DNA of 64,000 nt from Hydrogenimonas cancrithermarum (GCF_030296055.1 NZ_AP027370.1:806001-870000); one strand, 5' to 3'. Shown: positions 52,436-61,309, numbered from the stretch's first letter. Translations and numbers: made by a program. The notes: generated by a model not told the origin, from the sequence alone.

Positions 52436-53815
52436 TTAATTATTCTCTTTGCGTTCGATCATTTTCCGTGCCGTATCAAAAACATTTGTGATGTTATCTT
52501 TTATCCAATGGGCATCCATCCACTCCACCGGGCGAACTTCGACCCCCTGCACAAGAACTCCGAAATGCAGATGGTCGCCGAGCGCGAGGCCAGTTTTTCC
52601 GGTTTTTCCGATCACTTCGTTTTTCGCAACGGTATCGCCTTCCGTCACATAGAGTGTCGAACAGTGTCCATAGAGCGTATAGAGTCCGAGGCCGTGATCG
52701 ATCAGTGGCATATTTCCATAGATGCCGTTGTACCCTGCGAAAACCACCCGTCCCGGGTTGGAGGAGCGCACTTCGGCCATTTTGACACTCGCAAGATCGA
52801 GCCCGAGATGGTACGACTCGCTGACGCGTTTGCCTTTATAGTAGTAGAAACGATGGTCGCCGAAACTCGCTACTTTTTTGCCATTTTTTAGAGGGTAGAA
52901 AGGTTTCACGCTCCATCGGCGTATCAACTGGTCCGAAACATTCGAGCTCAACTTGTGAATCAACGCTTCATTCTTCGACCGAATATCTTCGTTTATGATT
53001 TTGAATCGCTCCACCGGATCCGAAATATTGGCTGTCTCATCGAACTGGCTCGAAAGATCAGCGATTTTTCCATTTAAAAAACGGTCTTTGAGTGTAATAT
53101 TGGAGCGGCGGTATCGATAATTTTTCAAATAGAGAGGAATATGGGACTTTGTAACATTCTCCGCCATATCCGTCGCTTCAACCCATGCTCTGAATCTTTT
53201 TTCCGTCACAGGCCAGGCGATCAAAGCCGCATAATACCCCGGTTTGTAAAAGGGTTCCGCCCTGAAGGTTTTTCCGAAACTGGTATGCACGGCGACCTCT
53301 TTGAGATGCTCGTCTTTGGCACTGAAAACAACCAGTGCACTTCCGCCCTGTGTAATCTTGTATGAATTGGCAAGCACATAGGCAGAAGGGCGAAGCGCAT
53401 CGATGGTAATCGCGACGCTTTTCGAAGCATGGTTTCCTTTGAAGAGGTTCCAGCGGCTCGCATCGGTCGTCTCGATCTTCATCACGGCACTCTTTGCACG
53501 CCTGTCCCATCCGGCTCGCGGTAATGTCACCGAAACAGTGACCTCTTTGCGTGGCGTTTCCAGTTCCGTCTGGACAACCGTAAAATCGCTCTTCCCGTCA
53601 TTCAGTACGACCGTGTAACTCCGTATGCCGCTGTCATCTTTAAGCTGTACCGAAATCGGCTTTTTCAGATTCCAGTAGAGTGTATCGGGTACATCTATCT
53701 GCGGTGCGTTTCTCTCGAACATGGGAGAGTTTGCAAGATAGACGACACCGCCTATGACTGCTAAAAAGACGACGATAAGCAAAGTCGTACCGATATTGTT
53801 CTTCTTTCTTCTCAT
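52436..53815 (-). CDS. M23-family metallopeptidase (membrane-anchored)
   Basis: A 459-residue protein with an N-terminal membrane anchor (residues about 7-27, TTLLIVVFLAVIGGVVYLAN), a central Ig-like region and a C-terminal LytM/M23 domain: SYHLGLDLASVKMAEV (His and Asp), LYTLYGHCSTLYV and the metal motif GDHLHFGVLVQG. All zinc residues (HxxxD, HxH) are present, so it is likely an active peptidoglycan endopeptidase; M23 enzymes shape the helical cell in relatives. Its ATG overlaps nrnA by four bases. Confidence 0.92.
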   Translation of the reverse strand: MRRKKNNIGTTLLIVVFLAVIGGVVYLANSPMFERNAPQIDVPDTLYWNLKKPISVQLKDDSGIRSYTVVLNDGKSDFTVVQTELETPRKEVTVSVTLPRAGWDRRAKSAVMKIETTDASRWNLFKGNHASKSVAITIDALRPSAYVLANSYKITQGGSALVVFSAKDEHLKEVAVHTSFGKTFRAEPFYKPGYYAALIAWPVTEKRFRAWVEATDMAENVTKSHIPLYLKNYRYRRSNITLKDRFLNGKIADLSSQFDETANISDPVERFKIINEDIRSKNEALIHKLSSNVSDQLIRRWSVKPFYPLKNGKKVASFGDHRFYYYKGKRVSESYHLGLDLASVKMAEVRSSNPGRVVFAGYNGIYGNMPLIDHGLGLYTLYGHCSTLYVTEGDTVAKNEVIGKTGKTGLALGDHLHFGVLVQGVEVRPVEWMDAHWIKDNITNVFDTARKMIERKENN

Positions 53816-54771
53816 AATTTCATTTCCCCTTCTATCATCTTCAATAATTTTTCTATAAGCACATCACGTTCCATGCCCCTGACAATAAAACCTGCGGCGC
53901 GGATATGACCGCCGCCGCCAAAACGTTTGGCTATCGCGCTTACATCGACATTCGTCTTTGAACGTAGAGAGACTTTCAGCGTTCCATCCGACTCCTCGCG
54001 GACCAAAAAACCCACCTCAACCGTGGCGAGCGACCTGGCGTAATTGACCATATCATCCGTTTCGTTGACAGTGGCTCCCGAGGCACGCAACATTTGTTGT
54101 GTCACATCGAGTCCGGCCACACGACCCTGCAGATAGAGTGTCAGCGTCTCCAGAACTTTGGGCAGCAGCCGAAGTTTGCTCAGCGGCTGATTCTCTCTGA
54201 ACATTCTGGCTGTCCATTCGGCATCGGCACCCAGACGAAGCAGTGCCTTGGCAAAATCGAAAACCCTCTCGCAAACACCTTCATATCCGAAAAAGCCGGT
54301 ATCGCTGAGAAGTGCCGCATAAAAGTTGATCGCCGCGTTTTTCGGTATCTCCCAGCCAGATGCCGTCACCAGCCTGAAAGCGGTTTCGGACGCACTGGCG
54401 AAATGAGGTTCCACCAGATTGATATCGCCATACCCGGTATTGCTGCGATGGTGGTCGATATTGATCAGTTTCGCACTCTCCGGGCGTTCCACCCCCAAAC
54501 GATCGAAGCTGCCGCAATCGACGCTGATCATGAGATCGACGTCAGGACGCAGCTGTTTTTTGATCTTTTCAAAACCCGGCAGAAACGAAAGTATCTGCGG
54601 AAGCGGATCGCTCATATTGACAATATCGACACGTTTGCCAAGCCCCTTCAATATCCACCAAAGCCCCAATCCCGTACCAAGTGCATCGGCATCGGGATTG
54701 AGATGCCCGATTATCGCGATATGGCGCGCCTCTTCGACGGCTCTTTTCGCTTTCATATACGCTGTTTCCAT
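53812..54771 (-). CDS. nrnA: DHH-family phosphoesterase (NrnA-like oligoribonuclease/pAp phosphatase)
   Basis: A 319-residue DHH/DHHA1 protein. Manganese-binding motifs are IIGHLNPDADALGTGLG, MISVDCGSFDRLG and the DHH motif NIDHHRSNTGYG; the C-terminal DHHA1 signature is RFGGGGHIRAAGF. NrnA degrades short oligoribonucleotides and 3'-phosphoadenosine 5'-phosphate. It lies between flhB and the M23 peptidase on one strand. Confidence 0.92.
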   Translation of the reverse strand: METAYMKAKRAVEEARHIAIIGHLNPDADALGTGLGLWWILKGLGKRVDIVNMSDPLPQILSFLPGFEKIKKQLRPDVDLMISVDCGSFDRLGVERPESAKLINIDHHRSNTGYGDINLVEPHFASASETAFRLVTASGWEIPKNAAINFYAALLSDTGFFGYEGVCERVFDFAKALLRLGADAEWTARMFRENQPLSKLRLLPKVLETLTLYLQGRVAGLDVTQQMLRASGATVNETDDMVNYARSLATVEVGFLVREESDGTLKVSLRSKTNVDVSAIAKRFGGGGHIRAAGFIVRGMERDVLIEKLLKMIEGEMKL

Positions 54772-54795
54772 GGCGGAATTTTATCCTAACTCTTC

Positions 54796-55851
54796 TCAAA
54801 GCGCCCTTTTGCTTTTATAAACGAAGGCCAACACTTCCGCAACCGCCTGATAGAACTGTTCCGGAATCTCCCGGTCCACCTCGACATTTTTGTACAACTC
54901 CCGTGCCAATGGCGGATTCTCGACAATCTGTACATGATTTTCTCTCGCGATCTCCTTGATTTTCAAAGCGATCAAATCGGCACCTTTGGCCACAACTTTC
55001 GGTGCATGGGCTTCCCCCTCTTTATACTTGAGTGCGACGGCGAAATGGGTCGGGTTCGTAATGACCACATCGGCATTGGGGACTTCGGCCAGCATCCGTT
55101 TGCGTGCCATCTCCATCTGGATCTGACGAATTTTCGCCTTGATCTCCGGATTTCCGTCGAGCTGTTTCATCTCATCCTTGATCTCCTGCTTCGACATCCG
55201 GAGTCCTTTGAAATAGTTGTAGCGTACAAAAAGAAGATCGATCAGTGCCAAAACCATCAAAAGCACAAGCATCACAGCCGCAAGCATCATCGCACGATCA
55301 GCAAGCCACGAGATCTGATGTGCCAGCGGGGCATGAGAAACAGAAACGAGCTCTTTGATGAACCCCAGAAAAACGGTGAATGCAACACCGAAAACCGCAG
55401 CCACTTTCAAGGTGATTTTGATGCTTTCCAACAGCTTTTTAAGCGAGAAGAGATTTTTCGCCCCTTTGATCGGGTCGATCTTCGTCAGATCGGGTACAAG
55501 CGGTTTGGTCGTGAAGACAAACCCGAACTGCGCCCATGCCGCGAGCATTCCGGCAACGGCCACCGGAAGTGCGAGCGGAAGGACCATGATCAGAACCTGA
55601 ACAACCGTATGGAGTGTGATTTCAAGCAGAAGAGCGGGGGTGAGTTCGACACCGACAAAGTTGATGTAGTAACGGTAGAGTGTCTCGAGGCGATCGAAGA
55701 TCCAGCCCGTCAGGGCGACAAAGGCGATAACGGCTACAAGAAGGGTGATGAAGCCCGAAGTGTCCATACTCTTGGGAACATTTCCCTCTTTTTTGGCGTC
55801 TTCGATCTTCTTGGGGGTCGGTTCTTCGGTCTTCTCTAAATCATCTGCCAT
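54796..55851 (-). CDS. flhB: flagellar export apparatus protein FlhB
   Basis: A 351-residue inner-membrane FlhB. The start MADDLEKTEEPTPKKIEDAK is typical, four hydrophobic segments follow between about residues 30 and 210, and the cytoplasmic C-terminal domain holds the autocleavage motif VVITNPTHFAVALKY. It controls the export switch from rod/hook to filament subunits. Its ATG directly abuts the stop of a 60-codon ORF (TAGATG). Confidence 0.96.
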   Translation of the reverse strand: MADDLEKTEEPTPKKIEDAKKEGNVPKSMDTSGFITLLVAVIAFVALTGWIFDRLETLYRYYINFVGVELTPALLLEITLHTVVQVLIMVLPLALPVAVAGMLAAWAQFGFVFTTKPLVPDLTKIDPIKGAKNLFSLKKLLESIKITLKVAAVFGVAFTVFLGFIKELVSVSHAPLAHQISWLADRAMMLAAVMLVLLMVLALIDLLFVRYNYFKGLRMSKQEIKDEMKQLDGNPEIKAKIRQIQMEMARKRMLAEVPNADVVITNPTHFAVALKYKEGEAHAPKVVAKGADLIALKIKEIARENHVQIVENPPLARELYKNVEVDREIPEQFYQAVAEVLAFVYKSKRAL

Positions 55852-56034
55852 CTACTTATCACACGTTTCCATATTGATTGCAACCGTTACGCTATCGAAA
55901 TCTGAGCGCAATCTGGTTTCGCGTGGGCCCGCTACCGAAGCAACCACAGCGGTAGATAGCCCAAAAAGCTTCGCTTCTTTGGCGTATCGTCCGAAAATCG
56001 TCAGGTGACGATTTTCATAGAGAGGTCGATCCAC
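55852..56034 (-). CDS. possible 60-residue protein between nadC and flhB
   Basis: A GTG-started ORF whose stop is immediately followed by the flhB ATG (TAGATG). It overlaps the nadC 3' end by 34 bases, and its start shows no ribosome-binding site. The middle, FGLSTAVVASVAGPRETRLR, is not recognised. Direct abutment with flhB argues for translation; the weak start argues against. An alternative is that only a shorter downstream part is translated as an flhB leader. Confidence 0.35.
   Translation of the reverse strand: MDRPLYENRHLTIFGRYAKEAKLFGLSTAVVASVAGPRETRLRSDFDSVTVAINMETCDK
55993..56016. other. perfect inverted repeat across the nadC stop codon
   Basis: GAAAATCGTC and GACGATTTTC, ten base pairs with a 4-base loop; the nadC TGA is inside it. 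No T-run follows. It could weaken transcription into flhB or protect the nadAC mRNA end. Confidence 0.6.
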
Positions 56035-56822
56035 CGCGACTGATGGATGATACTGCCGGAGCTGATCGCATCGACACCGGTGAGTGCCACCTCCCGGATA
56101 TTCTCGAGGGTGATGTTACCGCTCGCTTCAAGCAGCACACCGGGATAGTTTTCATTCCGATAAAGAACGACCTCCCGAATCTGTGCTATCTGCATATTGT
56201 CGCACATCACGATATCGGCACCGACATCCATCGCTTTGGCGGCGGCATCGACACTTTCGCACTCGATCTCGATCTTCGTCGTAAACGGGATTTTACGCCG
56301 TGCACGTTCTATGAACGCTTCCAGGTCGTCAATGAGACTCAAATGGGTATCTTTGAGCATCAGTGCATCGTCAAGCCCCATACGGTGGTTGACCGCACCG
56401 CCCACACGCACCGCATATTTTTCGAAGTTGCGCAGCATCGGACGCGTCTTTCGTGTATCGAGCAGCAGCACATTCGTCCCTTCGAGCGCCTTGATATAAG
56501 GTTGTACCTGCGTAGCGATAGAACTGGCATGCAGCAGCATGTTCAAAAGGGTACGCTCCGCCGCCAACAGATCGGCAGCATCGCCCATCACTTTGAGAAT
56601 GACATCACCCCATCCAAACGCTTCGCCGTCGCGTTTATGCCAGTAGAGCTCCAGGTTGCAAAACTGTGCCAGCGCTTCGAGATAGGGTTCACCCGCCACG
56701 ATTCCTTCGCTTTTGGCGATAACCTGAGCCGTCGCTTCTTTCTTCGGTGCGACCCTCCCGAACAGATCACCCCGTCCGATATCTTCGAGCAGAACCTCTT
56801 TCACAAACTCCTGGATAATCAT
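56001..56822 (-). CDS. nadC: nicotinate-nucleotide pyrophosphorylase (carboxylating)
   Basis: A 273-residue quinolinate phosphoribosyltransferase. Motifs are LLEDIGRGDLFGRV, the DTRKTRPMLRNFEKYAVRVG substrate site, NHRMGLDDALMLKDTH and LEASGNITLENIREVALTGV. It makes nicotinate mononucleotide from quinolinate and PRPP, directly after NadA in the pathway. It overlaps nadA by four bases. Confidence 0.96.
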   Translation of the reverse strand: MIIQEFVKEVLLEDIGRGDLFGRVAPKKEATAQVIAKSEGIVAGEPYLEALAQFCNLELYWHKRDGEAFGWGDVILKVMGDAADLLAAERTLLNMLLHASSIATQVQPYIKALEGTNVLLLDTRKTRPMLRNFEKYAVRVGGAVNHRMGLDDALMLKDTHLSLIDDLEAFIERARRKIPFTTKIEIECESVDAAAKAMDVGADIVMCDNMQIAQIREVVLYRNENYPGVLLEASGNITLENIREVALTGVDAISSGSIIHQSRWIDLSMKIVT

Positions 56823-57817
56823 AATTCAAACATTCTTTCCAGAGCGACTTTCGCCCATTTTCTGGTCTTTTCATCCACCTGGATCTCGTTGACGACTTCA
56901 CCCTTTTCAATCTCTTTGAGGGTTCTGTAGACATCTTCGAGCGTCGTCTCGTTCATCGTGGGGCATTCCGGCTTGGTCGAAGAGAGGACATAGATGTTCT
57001 TGTCGCGCATCCGATGGACAAGGTTGTACTCGGTACCGACCGCCACCTTCTGCTCTTCGGGAAGTTCGTTGACATATTTGATGAGCTGGCTTGTCGAACC
57101 GCAGAAATCGCTCACCGCCACGACAGCCGGATCGCACTCCGGATGGACGGCAATCTTGATACCCGGATAGCGTTTGCGGTAGAACTTCACGTCATCGACC
57201 GTAAAGAGCTGATGCACGGAGCAAAATCCGTCGTAGCAGATGATGTCGGCTTCGTTTGGGTCTTTTCCGTCACCGATGACGCACGACTTGAGCCCCATCA
57301 TGTTGGCCACGTTCTGCCCCAGGCACCGGTCGGGAATGAAGAGGATCTTTTTGCCGCTCGCAAGCCCCTTTTCGATAATCTTGTAGGCGTTGGAGCTGGT
57401 GCAGACCATACCGCCCATTTCACCCACTTTGGCCTTCACTTCGGCACTCGAATTGATGTAAGTGATCGGCAGGATATCTTCCTTTTTAATCCCCGCTTTT
57501 TCCATAAATTCGACCGATTCGTCATAGTAAGTGCTGTCGATCATCCGCGCCATCGCGCAGCAAGCGATTTTTGGCATCGCCACCCGCTTTTCGGGAGCGA
57601 TGACTTTAACACTCTGCCCCATAAAGCCGACGCCGCAGAAAACGACCCACTCTTTGTCGTCCGCTTTGCAACGGCGGGCGAGTTCGAGGCTGTCGCCGGT
57701 AATATCTGCCAGTTCGAAAACTTCGTCGCGCTGATAGTAGTGCGCTACGAGCGTGACAGGCAGTTTCTCTTTGAGTTCAAGAATCTTCTCTTTCAGTTCA
57801 TTGTGTTCCAAAATCAA
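56819..57817 (-). CDS. nadA: quinolinate synthase A
   Basis: A 332-residue iron-sulfur enzyme that condenses iminoaspartate with dihydroxyacetone phosphate. Visible are VAHYYQRDEVFELADITGDS, CGVGFMGQSVKVIAPEK, VCTSSNAYKI, HPECDPAVVAVSDFCGSTSQ and KPECPTMNETTLEDV, which include the three cluster cysteines. NadB is not in the window. It is divergent from plsY with a 67-base gap. Confidence 0.96.
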   Translation of the reverse strand: MILEHNELKEKILELKEKLPVTLVAHYYQRDEVFELADITGDSLELARRCKADDKEWVVFCGVGFMGQSVKVIAPEKRVAMPKIACCAMARMIDSTYYDESVEFMEKAGIKKEDILPITYINSSAEVKAKVGEMGGMVCTSSNAYKIIEKGLASGKKILFIPDRCLGQNVANMMGLKSCVIGDGKDPNEADIICYDGFCSVHQLFTVDDVKFYRKRYPGIKIAVHPECDPAVVAVSDFCGSTSQLIKYVNELPEEQKVAVGTEYNLVHRMRDKNIYVLSSTKPECPTMNETTLEDVYRTLKEIEKGEVVNEIQVDEKTRKWAKVALERMFEL

Positions 57818-57847
57818 TCCTTAATAGCGGTATAACCATTTTTTCTC

Positions 57848-57853
57848 TATAAT
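57848..57853 (+). promoter_or_regulatory. plsY: -10 box of plsY-folB
   Basis: TATAAT in CTCTATAATTGAC, about 31 bases before the plsY ATG. The leader carries AAAGAGA as the ribosome-binding site. Confidence 0.6.
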
Positions 57854-57884
57854 TGACTCTAATTTTACCATAAAGAGACCGTTC

Positions 57885-58511
57885 ATGGAATTTCTGACCA
57901 ACCCAAATATTATATTCTATCTTGCAGCCTACCTTGTCGGCGGCATTCCTTTCGGCCTTATTCTGGCCAAAATGTTTGCCGGCGTCGATATCAAGCAAAG
58001 TGGCAGTCAGAGTATCGGCGCCACCAATGTCCTTCGTGTCGTCAAACAGAAAAATCCCGCCCTGGCCAAAAAACTGGCGATCGCCACCGTGCTCCTTGAC
58101 GCATTCAAAGGTATCGCGGTCCTCTTGGTCGCCAAACTGGCAGGGATGCCCGATGCAACGCTTTGGGCGATCGCGGTACTCGCGGTCGCCGGTCACTGTT
58201 TCAGCCCCTACCTGATGTTCGAAGGGGGCAAAGGTGTCGCTACCGGCGTCGGCGTACTCGCCTTTATGATGCCCGATGTTACAGCCATCGCGCTAGTCGT
58301 GTGGTTCGTTCTCGGCAAAACGCTGCGTATCTCGTCTCTTGCATCGCTTGGTGCGCTGGCCGCTTTTATCGTTGCGAGTTACATTCTCTATCCGGACGTT
58401 CCAAACATTCACTCTCACGCCCCGATCTGGATCATCGCCATTGTTGTCGTCTATAAACATACTCCGAATATTGTCAGGCTGCTGAGTGGACGGGAGAAGC
58501 GCGTCGCATGA
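57885..58511 (+). CDS. plsY: glycerol-3-phosphate acyltransferase PlsY
   Basis: A 208-residue inner-membrane enzyme that acylates glycerol 3-phosphate from acyl-phosphate. The three PlsY motifs are present: GGIPFGLILAKMFAGVDIKQ with SGSQSIGATNVLR, the AGHCFSPYLMFEGGKGVATG loop, and a C-terminal YKHTPNIVRLLSGREKR. It has about five membrane segments. It overlaps folB by four bases. Confidence 0.95.
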   Translation: MEFLTNPNIIFYLAAYLVGGIPFGLILAKMFAGVDIKQSGSQSIGATNVLRVVKQKNPALAKKLAIATVLLDAFKGIAVLLVAKLAGMPDATLWAIAVLAVAGHCFSPYLMFEGGKGVATGVGVLAFMMPDVTAIALVVWFVLGKTLRISSLASLGALAAFIVASYILYPDVPNIHSHAPIWIIAIVVVYKHTPNIVRLLSGREKRVA

Positions 58512-58843
58512 CGATCTCCATCCGTTCCCTTCATTTTCAGGCGATCATGGGGCTTCTCGATTTCGAGCGTACATCGCCCCAGTGTATCGAAGTCGATTGC
58601 GAAATTGCTTACGGCTATCAAAAAGAGGAAAGAAGATTTCTCGATTACGCCGAAGTGGCTTCTTTGATCGAGTCAACGATCAAACAGGAAAAATTTCTTC
58701 TTGTCGAAGATGCTCTCGAAACGCTTTTTGGGCTCCTGAAAGCCAAATTCCCCCAAATCGAAACGATAAATATTACAATATGCAAACCCGACATACTCCC
58801 TAATTGTCGGGTCTGCGTCACCGATTTTCGCTCCTATCTTTAA
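58508..58843 (+). CDS. folB: dihydroneopterin aldolase
   Basis: A 111-residue small aldolase-fold protein of folate synthesis. It shows the N-terminal ISIRSLHFQAIMGLLDFER, with the GLxxxER pattern of FolB, YAEVASLIESTIKQEKFLLV with the catalytic-Glu/Lys region, and ALETLFGLLKAKFPQIETIN. It is shorter than most FolB proteins but keeps the core. The ATG overlaps the plsY stop (ATGA). Confidence 0.85.
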   Translation: MTISIRSLHFQAIMGLLDFERTSPQCIEVDCEIAYGYQKEERRFLDYAEVASLIESTIKQEKFLLVEDALETLFGLLKAKFPQIETINITICKPDILPNCRVCVTDFRSYL

Positions 58844-58883
58844 ATTTTTTTGAAAAATAGTTTAAAACAATCTAAAAATATGC

Positions 58884-58889
58884 TATAAT
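58884..58889 (+). promoter_or_regulatory. extended -10 promoter of the CosR-like regulator
   Basis: TGCTATAAT: an extended -10 (TG-N-TATAAT) about 35 bases before the ATG, with AAGGA as the ribosome-binding site. The upstream sequence is AT-rich with phased A/T runs. Confidence 0.75.
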
Positions 58890-58924
58890 CCCGCTTAAAT
58901 TTTTCACCCTAAGGACTGCTGACT

Positions 58925-59605
58925 ATGCGCATACTGATCGTAGAAGATGAAACCACGGTAAACAAAACCCTCTCCGAAGGACTTAACGAGTTCAACTACC
59001 AGACCGACTCGGCGGAAAACTTCAAAGACGGAGACTACTATCTCGATATCCGCAACTATGACCTGATTTTGGCAGACTGGATGCTTCCGGATGGCAACGG
59101 CCTCGAACTGATCCAAAAAGCCAAAGCGAACAACCCGAAAACCGCCGTCATCATCCTTTCGGCACGCGACGACAAAGAGAGTGAAATCGAAGCACTCGAG
59201 GCGGGCGCGGACGACTACATCAAAAAACCGTTCGACTTCGACATCCTCATCGCCCGCATCAAGGCACGCCTGCGATTCGGCGGAAGCAACGTCATCGAAA
59301 TCGACGATCTGAGCATCAATCCCCAGGAAGAGAAGGTCGTTTACAAAGGAAAAGAGATCGAACTCAAAGGAAAGCCGTTCGAGGTTTTGACCCACCTTGC
59401 ACGCCACCGCGACGAAATCGTCTCCAAAGAGCAACTGCTCGATGCGATCTGGGAAGAGCCTGAACTGGTAACCCCGAACGTCATCGAGGTTGCGATCAAC
59501 CAGATCCGCCAGAAAATGGACAAACCTCTGGGTATCCAGACGATCGAAACGGTTCGACGGCGCGGCTACCGTTTCTGCTACCCTCAAAAGAACAGCGAAG
59601 ACTAA
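58925..59605 (+). CDS. cosR: OmpR-family response regulator, HsrA/CosR type
   Basis: A 226-residue response regulator. The receiver domain keeps the acidic pair (Glu7, Asp8), the phospho-acceptor Asp51 in LADWMLPDGNG and Lys101 in YIKKPFDFD; the C-terminal winged helix (about residues 125-220) contains KGKPFEVLTHLARHRDEIVS and NVIEVAINQIRQKMDKPLG, nearly identical to what I recall of HsrA (H. pylori) and CosR (C. jejuni), essential orphan regulators of oxidative stress and growth. HsrA lacks the phospho-acceptor. Here a kinase gene follows, so phosphorylation control is possible. The gene name rests on recalled similarity. Confidence 0.88.
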   Translation: MRILIVEDETTVNKTLSEGLNEFNYQTDSAENFKDGDYYLDIRNYDLILADWMLPDGNGLELIQKAKANNPKTAVIILSARDDKESEIEALEAGADDYIKKPFDFDILIARIKARLRFGGSNVIEIDDLSINPQEEKVVYKGKEIELKGKPFEVLTHLARHRDEIVSKEQLLDAIWEEPELVTPNVIEVAINQIRQKMDKPLGIQTIETVRRRGYRFCYPQKNSED

Positions 59606-59612
59606 ATCAATG

Positions 59613-59635
59613 GAAGGGAGAGAGTTTCTCCCTTC
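59613..59635 (+). promoter_or_regulatory. intercistronic hairpin between regulator and kinase
   Basis: GAAGGGAGA pairs with TCTCCCTTC (nine base pairs, 5-base loop) seven bases after the regulator stop. No T-run follows, so it is more likely an RNA-stability or partial attenuation element that lets the regulator be made in excess of the kinase. Confidence 0.55.
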
Positions 59636-59665
59636 GCCACCATACCGCTTCAACAAAGGCACCTT

Positions 59666-60982
59666 ATGGCCGATAACCGCAGCATCCGAAACCAGTTTCT
59701 AACCCAGCTTATCATCGCATCCTCCATCCTTCTTATCATCTTTTCAACCATGCTCTATGCCTATATCAAACAGTCGATCTATGACGAGCTTTCGCAACAA
59801 CTGGTCAAACAGGCGCGTTACATTGTCCAAACTTTTCCGGATTATGCAGAGGGAGAGAAGATCGATGCCAAAAACCTAAAAAACGCATTACAGATAACGG
59901 CGAAGGTGATTCCGCCCCCGCACCGCTTCTACAGCTCCATCGAATGGAGGGAACGCGAAACAAACGGCCACTACTTCATCGACCTCATCTATCCGTACAA
60001 TTTCAAATCGCAGACCTATCTGCTTGTCAGTAAAGATATCACCAATATCGCCCGAATGCTTAAAAAGATCCTCCGTTCCATTATCATTATCAACCTCATC
60101 AGCCTCATTCTGATCGTTTTGTATGCATTCGGCCTCTCCGCAATGCTTTTGATGCCGATTACACGGCTCACGAAAAAGCTTTCGTCGCTCAACGAAAATT
60201 TTCTCACCACCATCGACACCAAAACATTGCCCGAGGAGTTTGTACCGCTTGGCGAATCTATCAACCGGCTCATCAACCGTATCCAAACCTTCGTCAAGTA
60301 CCAAAAAGAGCTCTTCATCGGTGCAGCCCACGAGCTTAAAACCCCACTCAATGTGATGAAACTGAAAAACGATGTCACCCTTATCAAAAAACGAGAGCCT
60401 GAAAAGTATATCGAAGCGCTACAGCTGTCGAACAAGACGATCCAAGAGATGAATCAAATGATCAGTTCGATCCTTGAAATCGGACGCCAGGAGGGAGCAC
60501 ATTTCGAACTTCCGCAGACTGTGGACATCATCGACTTCATCCGAAAGAAAGGAGAGGATTTCGCGCTGCTCGCAAATTCCGAAAACAAAACGGTAACACT
60601 CGATCTCGAACCGCAAAACCTCGTCGGATGCATTCAGACAACTCTGTTGAACCAGATATTGCAGAATTTCCTTCAAAACGCCATCAAATTCAGCCCCAAA
60701 GGCAAAACGATTCTCTTGCGAACCCGCCAGATCGACGACAACAAAATAAAACTCGAAGTTATCGACGAAGGTCCGGGAATCGATGAGAGTATCGATCTCT
60801 TCGCACCGTTTAAACGCGTAGGCAATGCCCCGGGTGCAGGCCTGGGCCTCTTTCTTGCCAAATCGGCAGCCGATGCAATGGGTGCACAGATTTCACTGAA
60901 AAACCGTACTGATGGCCAAAGCGGAACGGTGGCCACACTTATCTTCGCCACAACACCACAGTGCGAACTACCGAATCACTAG
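59666..60982 (+). CDS. membrane sensor histidine kinase
   Basis: A 438-residue kinase. Membrane segments lie at about residues 11-34 and 137-162 around a periplasmic domain of about 100 residues, then a HAMP-like linker (MLLMPITRLTKKLSSLNENF), a dimerisation/H-box with His222 in AAHELKTPLNVMKLK, and the ATPase domain with NFLQNAIKFSPKGK (N box), DEGPGID (G1) and GAGLGLFLAKSAAD (G2). It follows the CosR-like regulator by 60 bases, so it is its probable partner. The ligand is unknown. Confidence 0.92.
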   Translation: MADNRSIRNQFLTQLIIASSILLIIFSTMLYAYIKQSIYDELSQQLVKQARYIVQTFPDYAEGEKIDAKNLKNALQITAKVIPPPHRFYSSIEWRERETNGHYFIDLIYPYNFKSQTYLLVSKDITNIARMLKKILRSIIIINLISLILIVLYAFGLSAMLLMPITRLTKKLSSLNENFLTTIDTKTLPEEFVPLGESINRLINRIQTFVKYQKELFIGAAHELKTPLNVMKLKNDVTLIKKREPEKYIEALQLSNKTIQEMNQMISSILEIGRQEGAHFELPQTVDIIDFIRKKGEDFALLANSENKTVTLDLEPQNLVGCIQTTLLNQILQNFLQNAIKFSPKGKTILLRTRQIDDNKIKLEVIDEGPGIDESIDLFAPFKRVGNAPGAGLGLFLAKSAADAMGAQISLKNRTDGQSGTVATLIFATTPQCELPNH

Positions 60983-61020
60983 ATCTTCTTTGTTTAAGGT
61001 ATGGTTAAGGTTACATAGGT

Positions 61021-61026
61021 TATAAA
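61021..61026 (+). promoter_or_regulatory. candidate -10 box of the ferredoxin-ppx unit
   Basis: TATAAA in GGTTATAAATC, about 31 bases before the ferredoxin ATG; the leader carries GGAAGG. Confidence 0.4.
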
Positions 61027-61057
61027 TCTCGGAAATTTAATTCGGAAGGTTTACTAT

Positions 61058-61309
61058 ATGGCATTGATGATTACCGATGAATGTATCGCATGCGATGCAT
61101 GCCGCGACGAATGCCCCAACGGAGCGATCGAAGAGGGAGACCCCATCTACATCATCGATCCGGACCGATGCACCGAGTGTGTGGGTCACTACGATGAACC
61201 GGCATGTATCGCCGTGTGTCCGGTCGATTGTATCGTTCCGGATCCGGACAATGTTGAAAGTGTCGAGGAGCTGAAGTTCAAGTTTGAACATCTGCAAAAA
61301 GAGCTGTAA
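61058..61309 (+). CDS. YfhL-type 2[4Fe-4S] dicluster ferredoxin
   Basis: An 83-residue ferredoxin. Eight cluster cysteines are in the YfhL/Allochromatium-type pattern: Cys9, 12, 15, 19 in the first motif and Cys38, 41, 50, 54 in the second, which has the characteristic eight-residue insertion between Cys41 and Cys50; Cys58 is an extra Cys. The C-terminal helix SVEELKFKFEHLQKEL is typical. It would carry low-potential electrons. Its TAA overlaps the ppx ATG by one base (TAATG). Confidence 0.95.
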   Translation: MALMITDECIACDACRDECPNGAIEEGDPIYIIDPDRCTECVGHYDEPACIAVCPVDCIVPDPDNVESVEELKFKFEHLQKEL

